From Mucidula mucida (taxonomy: Eukaryota; Basidiomycota; Agaricomycetes; Agaricales; Physalacriaceae): DNA of 64,000 nt. Shown here piece by piece: positions 44,120-56,719 of the stretch. Where the stretch lies: NCBI GenBank assembly GCA_015501055.1, contig JADNYV010000032.1:62001-126000 (forward strand), written 5' to 3'. A program made the translations under genes and the position numbers. The notes beneath the pieces were generated by a model. That model did no database searches and was not told the origin of the DNA. It saw only the letters and a program-made list of their open reading frames with translations. Position 1 is the stretch's first letter, and every line of letters starts with the position of its first letter.

Positions 44120-46524
44120 ATGGTACGCTACACCGAATCAGATGAAAAGAAAGCACAACAAGCTAGTCGGGCGAAGGCAGAGCTGCAGGAAGAGGCAGTT
44201 TCGGCATACCTAAAGGAGCTTGATAAAAAGGCCGCCGGCCTTGAATCTCTTGGTGCGCAAGCCATCTGCAATCGTTATATGGACCTCTATCATGCCCGAA
44301 CTGGGAAATACATCAAGCTAAACCACGCCACTATCATTAATCACGCCAACGGGAAGCGTACTCGTGCTCAGTGTAATACCGAGACGAAGGCTTGGTTGAA
44401 ACCCGCCGAAGTCAAGGTTGTTATTGCCTACATCATTGAAGTAGGCAACCAAGGGTTTCCCCTTAGCCACCGACGCCTGAAGGAGCATGTCGATGAAATC
44501 TTGCGCGAGCGGTTGGGAGCAGACTTCCCAGAGACGGGTGTTGGCAAAAAGTGGACTCAACGCTTTCTTACAAAGCACTCCAATGAGATTCGCATGGTGT
44601 GGGCCTCTCCTCTCGATGAGAAACGTGGACGAGCCGTTAATCCACATACCAACGAAGCCTATTTCACCCTCCTGCACGATACAATCAAGAAGAATGATAT
44701 TGAAGAAGAAAATTCATACGCTACGGACGAAATTGGCATTATCGACACATCCGGTACTCGAGAACGTGTCATGGGTGCTCGTCGTAAAGGCCCACAGTAC
44801 CAGCAGTTGGGTAGTACACGAGAGAATACTACCGTCATCGTGACAATATGCGCAGACGGAACCACTACTTCACCGGCAGTCATATTCAAAGGTAGCGGTT
44901 ATTGTACCAACTGGAGTGCTGATAAAAATCCTGCGGAGGCTTCGTGAGTATAATAATTACATTGAGCAAGACACACTAACCTTTGTGTAGAGTTGGATAT
45001 TCCAAGAAGGGATGGACCAACGGCGAGATCGGCGTTGAATGGATCAAAGATTTTGATCGTCAGACGAAGGCAAAGGCGAATGGAAAGGCTTGCTTACTCC
45101 TTGTCGACGGACATAATTCGCACTACACGCGCGGATTTCTTTGATACGCTTGCATGCACAATATCCATGTCTTGTGCTATCCGGCACATGCGACACATGT
45201 GTATTAAGGACTTGACGTTATCGTTTTCTCGGTACTCAAGCGCTACTTCTGAGAGGAACGGGACACTCATCGACATAAAACTGGAGAATCATTCAGCAAA
45301 AGCAACTTTCTGCTAATTTACGGAAAGGCTCACATTCGTGCTCTGACTCCCAGAACTATCAAATCGGCCTTTCGAAAGACTGGTGTCTGGCCGTATGATC
45401 CATCCGTTATCACTGAGGCGATGAAAGCACCTAGCAAAGACACTTCGCTTGAAGCTTCGCTGCCAGTTGTTCCACCTACTCCAGTTCGCGCTGTTGCAAA
45501 GCTCCTGATGCATGCCCTATCAATAAAACAGGACCTGTTCAATAACGATGACAATGACGCGACGGGTCTTCCAGATCCAGAGAATCCCGACGATGACCCA
45601 TTTGTGGATTGGCTGGAAACAGTCCACGAGGAAGTGGAACCGGTTGATGATAGCATCAGAGATGGCGAGGGCACGAGTGGGGAGGTGGACCAGAGTGAGG
45701 CTGCAGATGGTTCATGCGCGCCAGCTTCCTCTTCCAGAGATGGAACACTTGGCATGGAAGCAGCCATCAAGGAAGCTGTTGAAATGCTCCAGAAATCCTC
45801 TTTATCCCTCTGCATGAAGTCTTCATCAGCACCGCTCGAGCTCAAGGTGAACGCGCACATACCGATGTCATCGACAGATGCAGATGCCCTGGCTATTATG
45901 CCAAAGACTGCGAATGAGATCCGTCTCCTCACCGCGCTTCAAGAATCCAAAGCAGAACGACTTCATCTGCGCCAGCGCACCGTCGAGCTCCAGGCAGCAA
46001 ACATCCTCAATGAGGTATATTGCAAGTCCTTGCACGAACAGCTTGCCTTTCAGGACGAGAAAAAGAGGAAGGGAAAGAGGAAAGGGAAGCTGGTTGGGGA
46101 TGGCCTGCCGGTGCTTCTGACAAGTGATGAATTTTATGAGCGGGTTGTTGAGTTCAAGAAGGCACAGATTCAGAAGGAGCGCGGGAAGGAAGAGCGTGCG
46201 GCGAACAAGGAGTCATTACAGAAGGAGTTGGAGGAATGGAAGGTGTTGGTTGAGGAGAGGGAGGAGTGGATCAAAAACCGACGACTTGCTTGGGCCAAAG
46301 AGAAGGAGGATCACGCTGCAGAAAAGGCAAAATGGGCATTAAATAAGAAGGCAGGCAAGGTAAAAGGCAAGTTCACCAAGCCTACACCAAAGCTTGGGCC
46401 TCTTCCAGCCGTCATTCCAAAGCCAAAACTGCAAACAAGCATTGCAGATGATGAGGCGGAGCTCGACGTGGCGGATGGTGACGAAGGACAGCGTGGAAAC
46501 GATGACTCGGACGATTCGGAGTAG
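44120..46524 (+). mobile_element. pogo-like DNA transposase gene with three premature stops
   Basis: Starts MVRYTESDEKKAQQASRAKA. The N-terminal half carries a helix-turn-helix/CENP-B-like DNA-binding region (AICNRYMDLYHARTGKYIKL, WTQRFLTKHSNEIRMVWASP). The DDE nuclease core shows YATDEIGI (first Asp), LLLVDGHNSH (second Asp) and GLDVIVFSVLKRYF (third Asp). A 47-bp intron spans 44944-44990. Stops at 45142-45144 (TGA), 45205-45207 (TAA) and 45250-45252 (TGA) interrupt otherwise conserved text; each becomes Arg, Gln and Arg if a T is read as C. The long C-terminal part (45421-46524) is Lys/Glu-rich coiled coil and acidic. Inactive in this copy. Confidence 0.85.
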
Positions 46525-46865
46525 CATCGGAGGTTATTCGGAGATGTCCGATGTGTCGTATAAAATGACTCATCTTGCTCAAAATGGTACAACCAGCTCC
46601 GTTGATCACATCACCTGTTCCGAATGCCTGGCTCTGACTTCAGTTTCGACCGGGACAGCTTCACAATGATATATTCTATCATCTACATACAACCAAGGCC
46701 CTTCCCAAATTGTGTATAGCTGTGTGTATGGGAATGTCAATTTACTTGTATAACAGACCCGTCTTAAACTGTACTAATAGTATGGTACTGAAGCACATCG
46801 GCGATTGCTCGTCTCCGCACTACAGTTCTTACTTTTCATAACTCGGACAATGTTCCCCCAATGTT

Positions 46866-48156
46866 CTACATTTGTAAGGCCTTTTCAATGTCATTCCCTG
46901 CCGGCGCCTCGCCTGTCGTCACTCCCCGAGACGGTCCTGAACTTTGAGAGACACTCGAATGGCTGGGTGCGTCAGGAAGGTCGAGCGTTACGGCGGGCAC
47001 TTGATTATTGCTCGCAAAATGAATGCTCTGTGCCATGCTTCGCATCGAAGGACGCGTCCACGAGTCATTCGGCCGCGACTCTCCCGCCATCACGCGCCCG
47101 ATGATCATAGTAGGTGCGCTCGCCTACGTATATTCTGTCAATTCTAGCCCACATATCCGTCAAGGAGTAGACGCACAGTCACAGCGTTGAGTAACCCTTG
47201 TACATAAACAAACGATTCCCGATCGGCACTTGCGGCATCGCGCAAATAGAGGACGAGCAAGATGATGTAGGTTGTCGAATACAGAAAAGCGGATTCGATG
47301 AGGATACCAATGAGACCTCCGTAGGTGCGTACATGCTTAATTCCGCAGACAGAAATGATGCGAGCGAGAATTAGCGTCGTTGTGAGGACGTTTACCGCGG
47401 CTAGCGTGGCGTCGTACACAACTGTCCAATTCACTTGTGCGAGGCTGACCACGGCAACGTTCGACGACGAAAATGCCGTCACCTGGACGAGAATATGGCT
47501 ACCTTGAGTTCTGTCAATAGGGCTTGGTCATGATGCTTGAAAAGGGCACGTACACAGTCCAAGGATAACACCGAGCAGCGGAAGCACCGTGACTAGCCAG
47601 TTGTGCTGATAGAGTTCCCAGCACCGCCAGATCTTGGGGTTGAACGATTGAGTACCCAGTTATCACGACGTTTATGAGACGCACATTAGTGAGTTCTGCG
47701 AGCACAGCGATAATGAAGATGGACGTTGGCCCAAGCACGTTCACAGCAATCCGCGTCGGCGTAAAGTTGGCCTGTCCTATTCCAAACATGTATCCCAAAA
47801 CAGTGTCCTGGGTCTGGCCATGCGTAATGTAGGTGGCATACAGCGCATTCCATATGAGTCCGACATTGACCGTCGCCAGTGCCCAGATCACGCAGATAAT
47901 CAGAGTGAGCGCGATGCGTCGTCGATGCCATTCACCACGCACAACTAGGAAACGATATGTGTATCACACAGAACAGCCTCCTGGACTCGGAAGCGACATG
48001 ACAGACACACTTACTTATCTGGCGCATAGTTCCCACAAAGAGCATAGTGTAAATGGCATAGGAAAAGACGGCAATGACATGTTGGTTCAGATAGTCCCCA
48101 ACGAGTCGTTCCGCGACCTCTTCTGACCAGCCGAATTCTTGCGCAATCGAGGGCAT
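46866..48156 (-). CDS. basidiomycete multi-pass (about seven TM) membrane protein
   Basis: Exons read MPSIAQEFGWSEEVAERLVG, then a first membrane segment VIAVFSYAIYTMLFVGTM, a charged loop RGEWHRRR, LTLIICVIWALATVNVGLIW, IAVNVLGPTSIFIIAVLAEL, IWRCWELYQHNWLVTVLPLL, VNVLTTTLILARIISVCG and SAFLYSTTYIILLVLYL, then after an intron ASAPTMIIGRVMAG and a Ser-rich cytosolic tail ending IEKALQM. This order, including the WRCW and SAxLYSxxxIxLLVLY patterns, is typical of a large, uncharacterised family of basidiomycete seven-TM proteins; function unknown. All exons join in frame. A damaged half copy lies at 32185-32730. Confidence 0.75.
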
Positions 48157-49239
48157 GCTGTTGGTCCGTTTCGAAAGCTCGTTGGCTTCCTTTGAGTTTT
48201 AGGTATGTCGCGTTGAATTGGTGGGAACATGGCTTGGAGTTGAGCCGGATCTTGTTGGCATCAAGTGACGGAGGCTAGAAGGCGCGGAAGAACTTGTTGT
48301 AAAGAAAGAAGATCTCTCTTTCGAGGACGCGCAAACAGACGGGATACATTAGGTCGCCAGATGCATCCGGGCTCTGAGAGTCAATCATGTTATGTAGCTC
48401 CTGTGGATGATAATGGGAATAATCATGGCTAACCTCACTGCGCCCAATGTGCGCGAAAATAGGACTGAGGTACCAAAATCTTCACATGGTTCAAATGGTG
48501 TGGTGCATCTCTGCTACATCTTCGGTTTGTTGTGAGGATAAGCAGGTCACACGCATTGCACATCACCTCAAAGCCGAAGCACATCAAACCAAGATGTGAG
48601 TGCAAAGCCATCGTTGATGGTTGATTGACTGTTCATTGATGAGACGATGAGAGGTGAGCGTGATCAGAATCCCAACAAAGCCAAACAAACGCGCCTTGGC
48701 TGCCAATTTCATCCCTCAAGTTCTGTCGGATTCTGCGACGGTGATTTGACCGCCAGTTAAGCCTATATAGCGCGTTTCCAGGTTGGTGACGTATTTTCTA
48801 CCGCAGAGCTGATTCTGAATTCTCAGCCTATTCAACATTGAACGAGAGAACGCCACCATTCGACTCATAGACGCTTACGGTACGGATCTTCGTTTCCGAG
48901 TGCCAGGAAGTTGATGACCGCTCCAAGAGTACACTTTTCCAAGTTCCAACGTGTACAGTGGTGGGGTGCATCCGAACTTCAATACAGTACGATCGCCTTG
49001 CTCAAAGTCTGGACTCATGACATACCTCATCCAGGGCCGAAGAACAAATTTCACGAGCGTGTGATTTTTGTAGTTCCCCGAACCTTGTCATTCGCGTTAC
49101 TACTCGCTCGTAGCCTCCGGGACCAAACCTCCACTATAAGCCGGTTCTCGTTACCATTCACTTTCCAAGGATTGCGTCGCATTCATGCTGCGGGGTGGTT
49201 GAGAAGAAGCATCATAACCTATAAAGGTGCACTGTAGTA
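48157..49239. other. divergent intergenic region between membrane-protein and TF genes
   Basis: About 1.1 kb with promoters for both genes. A 108-codon ORF (48911-49237) directly before the TF start is probably 5' UTR noise; it has no family. No repeat copy seen. Confidence 0.4.
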
Positions 49240-52200
49240 ATGTCTGACGGCGACGACGTGATGTACCCCAAGAAGCGCCGAGTACAGCGAGCCTGCGACG
49301 TGTGTCGGCAAAAGAAGAGTGCGTCTCTGAAATCCGAAGGTATTTCTAGACTGACGTGTCTTCAACTTAGTGCGATGTGCGTGACTCTCGTAGCGCCTGT
49401 TTCTACTTCCTGCTGAAAGAAGCCTTACAGGCGACGGAGAGTACGAAACCAACACTGAATGCTCGTACTGTGAAGAGTACGGACATAAATGCACATACAT
49501 TGGGACAGGCCAGGTGCGTTCAACGCAACTCAAACTGATTGTATCTGACCTTGCTTAGAAGAAAGGTCCGTCCAAAGAGTGCGTTCCAGTGGCGGGTTAT
49601 ATTCGTTATTCACGAACATATAGATACGTGGAAGAACTCGAACGAAAGGTGGAAAGGCTATCTGCTCTACTCCAGCAGGTAAAATATGTCAACACCTCTA
49701 CACTATACCGGATTGATTGACCTTCCCAAGTTCATGTCCAAATCCGACATCGCCAAGGCTCTATCCTCTAATGTCGATTCTCTCACAGAGACATCTCTCG
49801 AGCCGTTTCGCACTTCTTCCAAGCCCTTTCCATCTTCCCCATCAGGTCCTGGGCGACGTGGATATAACATAGCTGAAGAGCAGCTCTTAGCAGACGACCT
49901 TGCGGACATGCGACTCGCTGATACTCTCAACAAGCTTACTCACGATGTGCCCGAATTTCGCTACTGGGGTTCATCTGTCGGTATCAACCTTGTTAAAATG
50001 ACCCACGACCTCAAATATGCCAACGAGACGAAACCACTGCCACAAACGCCCCTTTATAGAAAGCGTTCAGAGTTTTGGTCTTTGCAGCCTGTAAGCTTAA
50101 ATCTGATTCCCGTATATATTCCGGCCATCTTACTAGTCAACAGTGGGAAGTCGAGAAACGGTCTCGGCCTCCGACTTGTGCTCCTACGGTGTATATTTTT
50201 CCAGAGGACGACCTGATGCAAGAGCTTATCGAACTCTACTTCTCATGCATCGAAATCATTAACCCCTTACTACACCGGCCGACGTTCGAGCGATCCATCG
50301 CAGCTGGAGAACATCTCACTAATACACTGTTCGGGGCCGTGGTTCTTCTCGTGTTGGCGTGTGGCGCGCGGTACTCTGATGACCCTCGTGTTTTCCTGGA
50401 GGTGGACGGATCGAGGAATACCCTTTCATGTGGGTGGAAATGGTTCGATCAAGTCCAAATGGTGAACAAGTCCATGATGTCCACTCCGGAGCTGTACGAA
50501 GTGCAGTTCATTTGTGTGAGAATTATTCTCGGGCTTGTATCTGATAGAAATACTGAACTCCCTGAAAGTTGTTTGCATTCTACATTTCTGGGACTTCGGC
50601 GCCACAGAATGCATGGACAATTACTGGTTTGGGTCTGCGGATGGCGCAGGATGTTGGTGCGCATCGGCAGAAAGATCAGCCTGCCAGCGTCCAACGTGAG
50701 CTCTGGAAACGCGCTTTCTGGTAGGTTCACTCCAGTGTCGGTCTCGGGTATTCTCTGCTCACTTCATGACTTAACCAGGGCATTAGTCGTTATCGATAGG
50801 TCGGGAAGCTCCATGCTCGGCCGTGCCTGTGGTATCTACGATGAGGAGTAAGTTGTGTGAGACGGCTTTCAGGTCTGCCGCTGATTTGCCTTCAAGCATT
50901 GACGTAGACTTCCCCATCGAAGTCGATGATGAATACTGGGAGAATCCGGATCCTTCTCAGGCTTTCCGACAGCCCCAAGGAAAACCCTCGAAGGGTTTAT
51001 ACTACACTTCGTTCCTCAAATTGAACCAACTCATGGCAAAATGTCTACGTATTCTGGTAACGGTAGTACTCTACGGTATTCAACGTGAAACTAATCAATA
51101 CCAGTATTCGACGACGAAATCGAAAATAGCGCTGGGCGTTACAGGCCAGAAGCGCCAGCAAGAGATCGTTACGGAACTTGATTCGTCTTTAAACGCTTGG
51201 GTCGATTCAATCCCTGAATACTGTATGTTTCGAATACGTTCATTCTGTCGAGAACCCACAAACCCTTTCATACAGTGCGATGGGACCCCATCTGTCAAAA
51301 CCTAACACATCTTCTACAGTCAGCGACCTTGTATATCGGATACTACAACCTCCAAATCCTCATACACCGACCCTTCATCCCAACGCCTACTAATCCCTCC
51401 ACGCTTTCGTTTCCCTCACTGGCAATATGCACAAACGCGGCACGGTGTTGTTCTCATGTGATCGATGCTGTCAACAGACGCGGATACATCCTTCCTCTGA
51501 CTGGGGTAAGTATATCGAAGCGCAAACTGACCGTGAGACTTCGCTTAACGAGCTTCTTTAATTGTAGATGCCGATATTCACGTCCGGACTCGTGCTCCTT
51601 TTGAGCCTATGGGGCGGAAACCGTTCGGGAACATCCATTGACCGATCGAAAAGTCTGGAGGATGTGCACAAGTGCATGCATTGGATTAAGAGATTGGAGA
51701 CTCGGTATGTGCCAATCGGTGACTATCTGCAGACACTTCTGTTAATCAATCGACAGGTGGCACTACTGTGGCCGCCTATGGTAAGGCCTTCTCTATTCGC
51801 TCTTAACTTCATCCTGACGGCAGACAGGGATGTCCTGTACGAACTGGCTTCGGTGGGCGACTTGCCGCTTCCCTCGTCCATCTCAAGATTACCGCAAAAA
51901 CGGGAGCGATCGGGAACTCTGGAGGTATCGTTATCAGCGAATGGGTCTGGACGCGCTTTCCCTTCCGAGGAAGAACAATACACTGAGCAGACTCCGGTAG
52001 CGCCTTCTCAACTATCGCCTTCTCTACCTGTACACAGTGACGAGCTCGGGACGTTTCCGATGCACGACGCGTCCTTGTTTCTGACACACGGCGATCAACC
52101 GCTTGCAGGACCCAGTCATCGCCACAATTGGTATTCCAACTCCCAAACACTTTATTCGCAATACGAAAACATGTATCACGGCACGCCGAGGTATACCGAG

Positions 52201-52347
52201 TCGGAATATCCTGACAATCGTGAAGCTGGGCAGACGGGGCCGTACGCAACGGAGTTATCGTTGGGTTCGGGAGGTTCGGGAGTGACAGGAGACCAAGAGC
52301 AGCGCACGATGGCGATGTGGTCAAATCCGCCTACTGGGTTCCAGTAG
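49240..52347 (+). CDS. Zn(II)2Cys6 transcription factor with fungal-specific TF domain
   Basis: A nuclear Gal4-type regulator. The binuclear zinc cluster is RACDVCRQKKMRCDGDGEY followed by ECSYCEEYGHKCTYI (C-x2-C-x6-C-x12-C-x2-C-x6-C), assembled across two introns. Next come a linker KKGPSKECVP and a coiled-coil dimerisation helix (YVEELERKVERLSALLQQ). The middle homology domain includes YFSCIEIINPLLHRPTF, SGTSAPQNAWTITGLGLRMA, QDVGAHRQK and RELWKRAFWALVVIDR. The tail is Ser/Pro/Gln-rich and ends NPPTGFQ. The exons I could join are in frame with no break. The target genes are unknown. The domain order resembles the XlnR-like group of basidiomycete regulators. Confidence 0.9.
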
Positions 52348-53201
52348 GTTTGGTCATTCGATGAGCTGTTTAGGTCTAATGCTTGAATGTTAGGGTGGTT
52401 GATTGGAGTACATACATTATGAATTTCAACGACTACTTGTATGGACCCATGGGAGGAGAAAACGAACACGGGGAATAGAATCTGGATGCATATAGAATTG
52501 GTGGCACTGCTGAGGCTCTCTTGAGCGTGTCCTTTGTATTACTATATCCGTCAGCATCTTCATATCTACTAATTAGAGTTCAATGTTCGGGAAATCTATC
52601 ACTCCATCAGAATTAGGAGAGAAAAACTTGACGTTCAGAAAGTTGCATGATTGTGTGGAATCAAGTACATTATCGTAATGGCGACACTTCGGGTTCCGCA
52701 CGTTCCGCGCCACATGTTCTTGGTTGTCATTTTTTGCCCTCAACCCGCGGCCGAGTGTCGCAGCAGATGAGACTAAGGTGGTGGTGCATGGATAGGGCTG
52801 GCTAGAGCGAAGTAAGCGCACGATAAATTTTCATGTGAATCCGCGAAACAGGCAACCCGGGAACGAAGATGTCAAAGCTAGGCTGAGCCAGGCAATTATA
52901 TTCGTACAGAGATACGATGTCCAACTCGAGAACTAAGGATACACTATAGACAGTAGCGCAACGAAAGCGTATTAACGAAAGCAAAGAGGTACGGATGTAA
53001 CAACATGACTACTACATTATATATACAGGGTAACTTGCAGAACAATGTTGACAATGGTATGTATGAAAGCACAGACGAGATCATGATCATGATGTATCGT
53101 AACAGCAGCAATAGAAGACAGAATACATTCACGCTTGAAACCCAATTTAACCGGATCGTTCCACTGGGGTAGCGTCGGACACCGTAACGCGAGCGCCAGT
53201 G
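52348..53201. other. intergenic region between convergent TF genes
   Basis: The 3' flanks of two convergent genes. The sequence is AT-rich with short minus-strand hydrophobic ORFs (52802-53132) that look like chance. No repeat family member recognised. Confidence 0.45.
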
Positions 53202-54746
53202 TTAGGAATTCTCTGACCCACTTCGCGATTTTGTGTTCTTGGCTGCCTTCTTAGCACCTCGGCGGTTTTCGCAGGGGAACTCGCATTTGAGCGATCGTCT
53301 TTGACACTGACTGCGAAGAAAAGTAATCGATAATCAGCACATGTCTCGGGGAATGGAGAGGAAACAATAAGGGAAACAATCAACAAACAATGACACAAAT
53401 GCTCCTTTGCGGAACATGGGGTGTAGGGAAATGAAAGGCACGACTTACTTGCAGGCGTTATCCGGGCCTCCGGGGACAGGTGGTCCACAGGCAATCTTCC
53501 GGCCGCGACAGAAGAGACAGGCGAGCACAGGTTTCCTGTTTCCCAAACGACGTGGAGATCTCGTTGGTACTAATTTTGGTGGTCCCGCATCATTAGCCGG
53601 GACGCTCGGGCTCGATGGCGCCGACGGTGCATGTTTTGTCGAGACGGCACTCGCGACGAGTGTATGGTCTTCAACGTGAGAATCTGACGGGCTCGGATAC
53701 GCTCGGGCGGCCTCCAACTTATCAGTTGTCAACAAGGGCACGAGATGGCGCTGTGGATATGGCCAAGGATACTGCCCAGCCACCGCTAAGCGCAGGTCTT
53801 TAGGATCGTCGCGCCCAGACTCCGTGGGGAAGCCGTGAGTCGGGGTGGGTGGAGTGTCTGGGGGCGAAACGGTGTGGCTTGGGGAAGAGGCGATAAGATT
53901 GGCATCTTGTGTAGATACCTGCAGGAGCGGGTGATCTGTAGTGGCGGACTCCTTCCGAGGCGGGTCGATTCGTCCATTCAGTTGAGCCATTTCCTGTAGC
54001 GACGTGCTTGTATCCATCGCCATCGGAATGTCTGCTTGGCGTTGTGAAGCAACTAGCGCCGGAGGACTGATGAGAGGCGAAGCGGCCGTTGTTCCAAGGA
54101 CAGACTAGAATGAAAGGCAATATTAGCATCATGGAGTCTACAGGCGAGGAATGATTTAGCTTACGGTAGCTGCTGTAATTTGAGAAGAATCGTGATCAGG
54201 ATTGCCAGTCGCACGGCGTAGAGTGCGGTAGGCTCCTTGATCATTATGGACGTCGCTCGTAGACAGCAGAGGGCGCGTCGCTGATGTGTGATAGTCGTAA
54301 TGAGAATTGTTTGGGGGCGTTACAAGGATGTCAGTGAGCGCCACGGTTTCGGTAGGTGAAGCGGTTCGGAAAGATCCAGGGGGGAAGGCAGATAGAAACT
54401 GATAGTTGGCAGGACGAGCATCAGGAAACGTGGAATAGAAGAGATCGTCCTGTTCCTTCAGTGTGCGCGCGAAGAGCGAGAGATGTGAACTTTCATTATA
54501 ATCGACCTATAGTAAAAGGGACAATAAATGAGTCCAAAAAACAAATGCTGGAGGGTAGATGCGTACCTTTCGGTTGACTTCGGAGGTGTAGTAATGCGTA
54601 GAGCCAGACTCATCGTCCGAAGGGTACGATGAGTCGGAAGATCGTGAGCTCGAAGCTGTGGTCGACGCGTAGTGTGGCGACCACATAGAGCGATCATGTC
54701 GGGAATCATCATCATAAGAGTTGGTCGTCGCTGAATAGTAGTCCAT
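53202..54746 (-). CDS. Zn(II)2Cys6 transcription factor with the zinc cluster at the C terminus
   Basis: Exons read from MDYYSATTNSYDDDSRHDRS through VDYNESSHLSLFARTLKEQD and FPDARPANYQFLSAFPPGSF into a long Ser/Pro/Thr-rich, probably disordered region (SHTVSPPDTPPTPTHGFP). The cluster is ACLFCRGRKIACGPPVPGGP followed, across the last intron, by NACNQCQRRSLKCEFP: six cysteines in Zn2Cys6 spacing. Only about 25 basic residues follow (CENRRGAKKAAKNTKSRSGS). No fungal-specific TF domain is present. Most Zn2Cys6 proteins have the cluster near the N terminus, so this is the minority layout. All four introns join in frame. Confidence 0.85.
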
Positions 54747-56385
54747 GGAATAGCGTCGGCGTGGGGTCGAAGGTTTGGTAGAAGCTCATGCATGAATAAA
54801 GGAAGTTATAAAGTGGGTCACAATTTGTAAATTACCCTGAAGAGCCGACGAATATTTTAACGCATACTTGTCAAATGGGGCAGTCGTGTCACTGATGATG
54901 AAGCATAGAGATGCCGTAAAACATGGACCTATACTCAACTTCTGAGGCCGGGCAGCGGCGTGTTGGCCGCCAGGGATATATAGACATGCGTCAGAAGCTT
55001 TCATGGACTATTAAACGTGAGCGGGTCCCAGCGGATGTTTCTCGAGATGGGCCAGCAAGCTGAGAATCTGTCAATTATACTTGCACTGTCTAATTGCAAC
55101 AGATCGACAAGCCTTTTACGGTTTTAGAGGCTTATCGCTGATGGTGACGACGCTACATATTATGATATTGACCCTTAAAGTCCAATGGAGAATGGGGAGT
55201 AGTTCAATTGATGGATAGATAAAATGAGATCGTGACTTCGAACCTCGCGCCTTGAATCACCCAGAGAACCATGGTCCTAGTTTGTACATGTTGGAAAATC
55301 AACCGAAGGACCTGATTTGGTGGTGGTTGCGGTTGCTGGATTGAGAGCGTGGTGGCAGCTTTGTGGTGCGATTTGGATGCGATGCGGATCCTCCTTTCGA
55401 CACGAGGCGTCGGCTATGATAGAAATGGGTAGTCTACTTCCGATGATACAGTCGGGAATAGAGGAGGCTCACATCGCGATGATGGATAGACGGCGAAGTA
55501 GAGAGAAAAAGGAAGTAGATTGGCGTCACAGGGCAGTGGCGCTTCGCTTGCTCTGGCCTAGCATAGACTCCGACCGATCATGTGCGCCAAAATTTGGGTT
55601 TTAACTAGCGTGAGAGCGTAATCGGGAGTTGTCACAATTCACAGCAAACTGAAAGCGAGCCACCTGGTGTTATAGAATCGCGTTGAATGATACCGAAAGT
55701 GTCGACCATGCGCCTGCATGCATTGTATGTACGTCCTTGCGTAAGTTCTGGAGTCTAGAATTGTTTGGGGCCGAATCTATCCATTCATCCGGGCAAATCT
55801 CTCGCGAAGATCCTATATTTCGCCATTGACCCGGGAGTGTTAAGCGACGTAGAAGTGTGAGAAGATGATCACCACAATTCAGTCTGACCAGCAGATGACC
55901 CAAGGGTATACACGTCGGACCGCACGTTTTACGAGGTCGCTTGGAGATATCAGAGAGTAACGTGATGATTTTACCCCCTTCCGCCGTTCAGCACCACAAA
56001 GCAACCACAAAGGGTATTGGGTTTCCAGACTAACCGTACCTTCACTCGAGGTTGCAATGTGTGCTTGAATCAGATCAACTCTGAACCCATTGCCCTAAGT
56101 CTCCCAGGATACATATGAGCCTGTTAGATAATCATGGAGCCCAAGAAAATGAATAGAGGTCCCCGCTGCGTCACAAGATGTCGGGAAAAAAACATTGTCA
56201 GCCTGCTATTAGTGTTTGTCAACCAGAACCTGTTTTTGTAATGTTTTGAATCCCAGCGGCGCACCGACTACCGCAAAGACGCAGCTGTTCCTAGCAATGC
56301 CTATACCTTTCGGATCATTCGGAAGTTATACAGAATGCTCAGGTCAAGATGGTCTGAAGTGTACGCTGTGATGATCGTTTTAGGG
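54747..56385. other. gene-poor region
   Basis: Small ORFs exist (54786-55004 minus, 55317-55604 plus), none with recognisable features. A TATATA tract at about 54977 may belong to the upstream regulatory region of the C-terminal-cluster TF gene. Confidence 0.4.
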
Positions 56386-56719
56386 TACAGCACCTTGCAA
56401 AGCAATGTGCACTCTCCACAGTTTGCTCCGCTCAGCATTTCTGCTCAGGCCCGGACGTGTAACCTAGTTACTGAAATGAATCTCATTCAAATTGTGTGTG
56501 TATGCTCACAGTTCTTGAAGGTGCAGCATACCGGAAGCTGGCAAAAGACCCTTGCTACAACATTCAACTTATCTTAGGACTTCTAGAGTCGGTGTGGTCG
56601 CGTCAACGGTTTCGTTGTACATCGCGCGTAGAATTACTTCCTAATTGGGCTCAACCCTGAGCAGAATTCCCGAGCGGAGCAAAGTGTGGAGAGTGCACAT
56701 TGCTTTGCAAGGTGCTGTA
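56386..56719. repeat. inverted repeat, arms about 64 bp
   Basis: 56386-56449 and 56656-56719 are inverted near-copies (core CAGCACCTTGCAAAGCAATG and ACTCTCCACA). The approximately 206-bp spacer is unrelated. Just to the right, about 56800-56866 resembles the 5' flank of the acyltransferase gene at 60660-60722. Confidence 0.65.

Noticed and set aside
44120..46524. Stop-codon readthrough or recoding in the transposase
   Set aside because: Three different stops, each one C-to-T change from a sensible codon, are better explained by mutation.
48911..49237. A 108-codon ORF directly upstream of the Zn2Cys6 TF
   Set aside because: No domain, ends just before the TF start and probably lies in its 5' UTR or promoter.
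55195..55262. tRNA-like sequence (TAGTTCAATTGATGG ... CTTCGAACCTC)
   Set aside because: D-loop and T-loop-like words are present, but the acceptor and anticodon stems do not pair.
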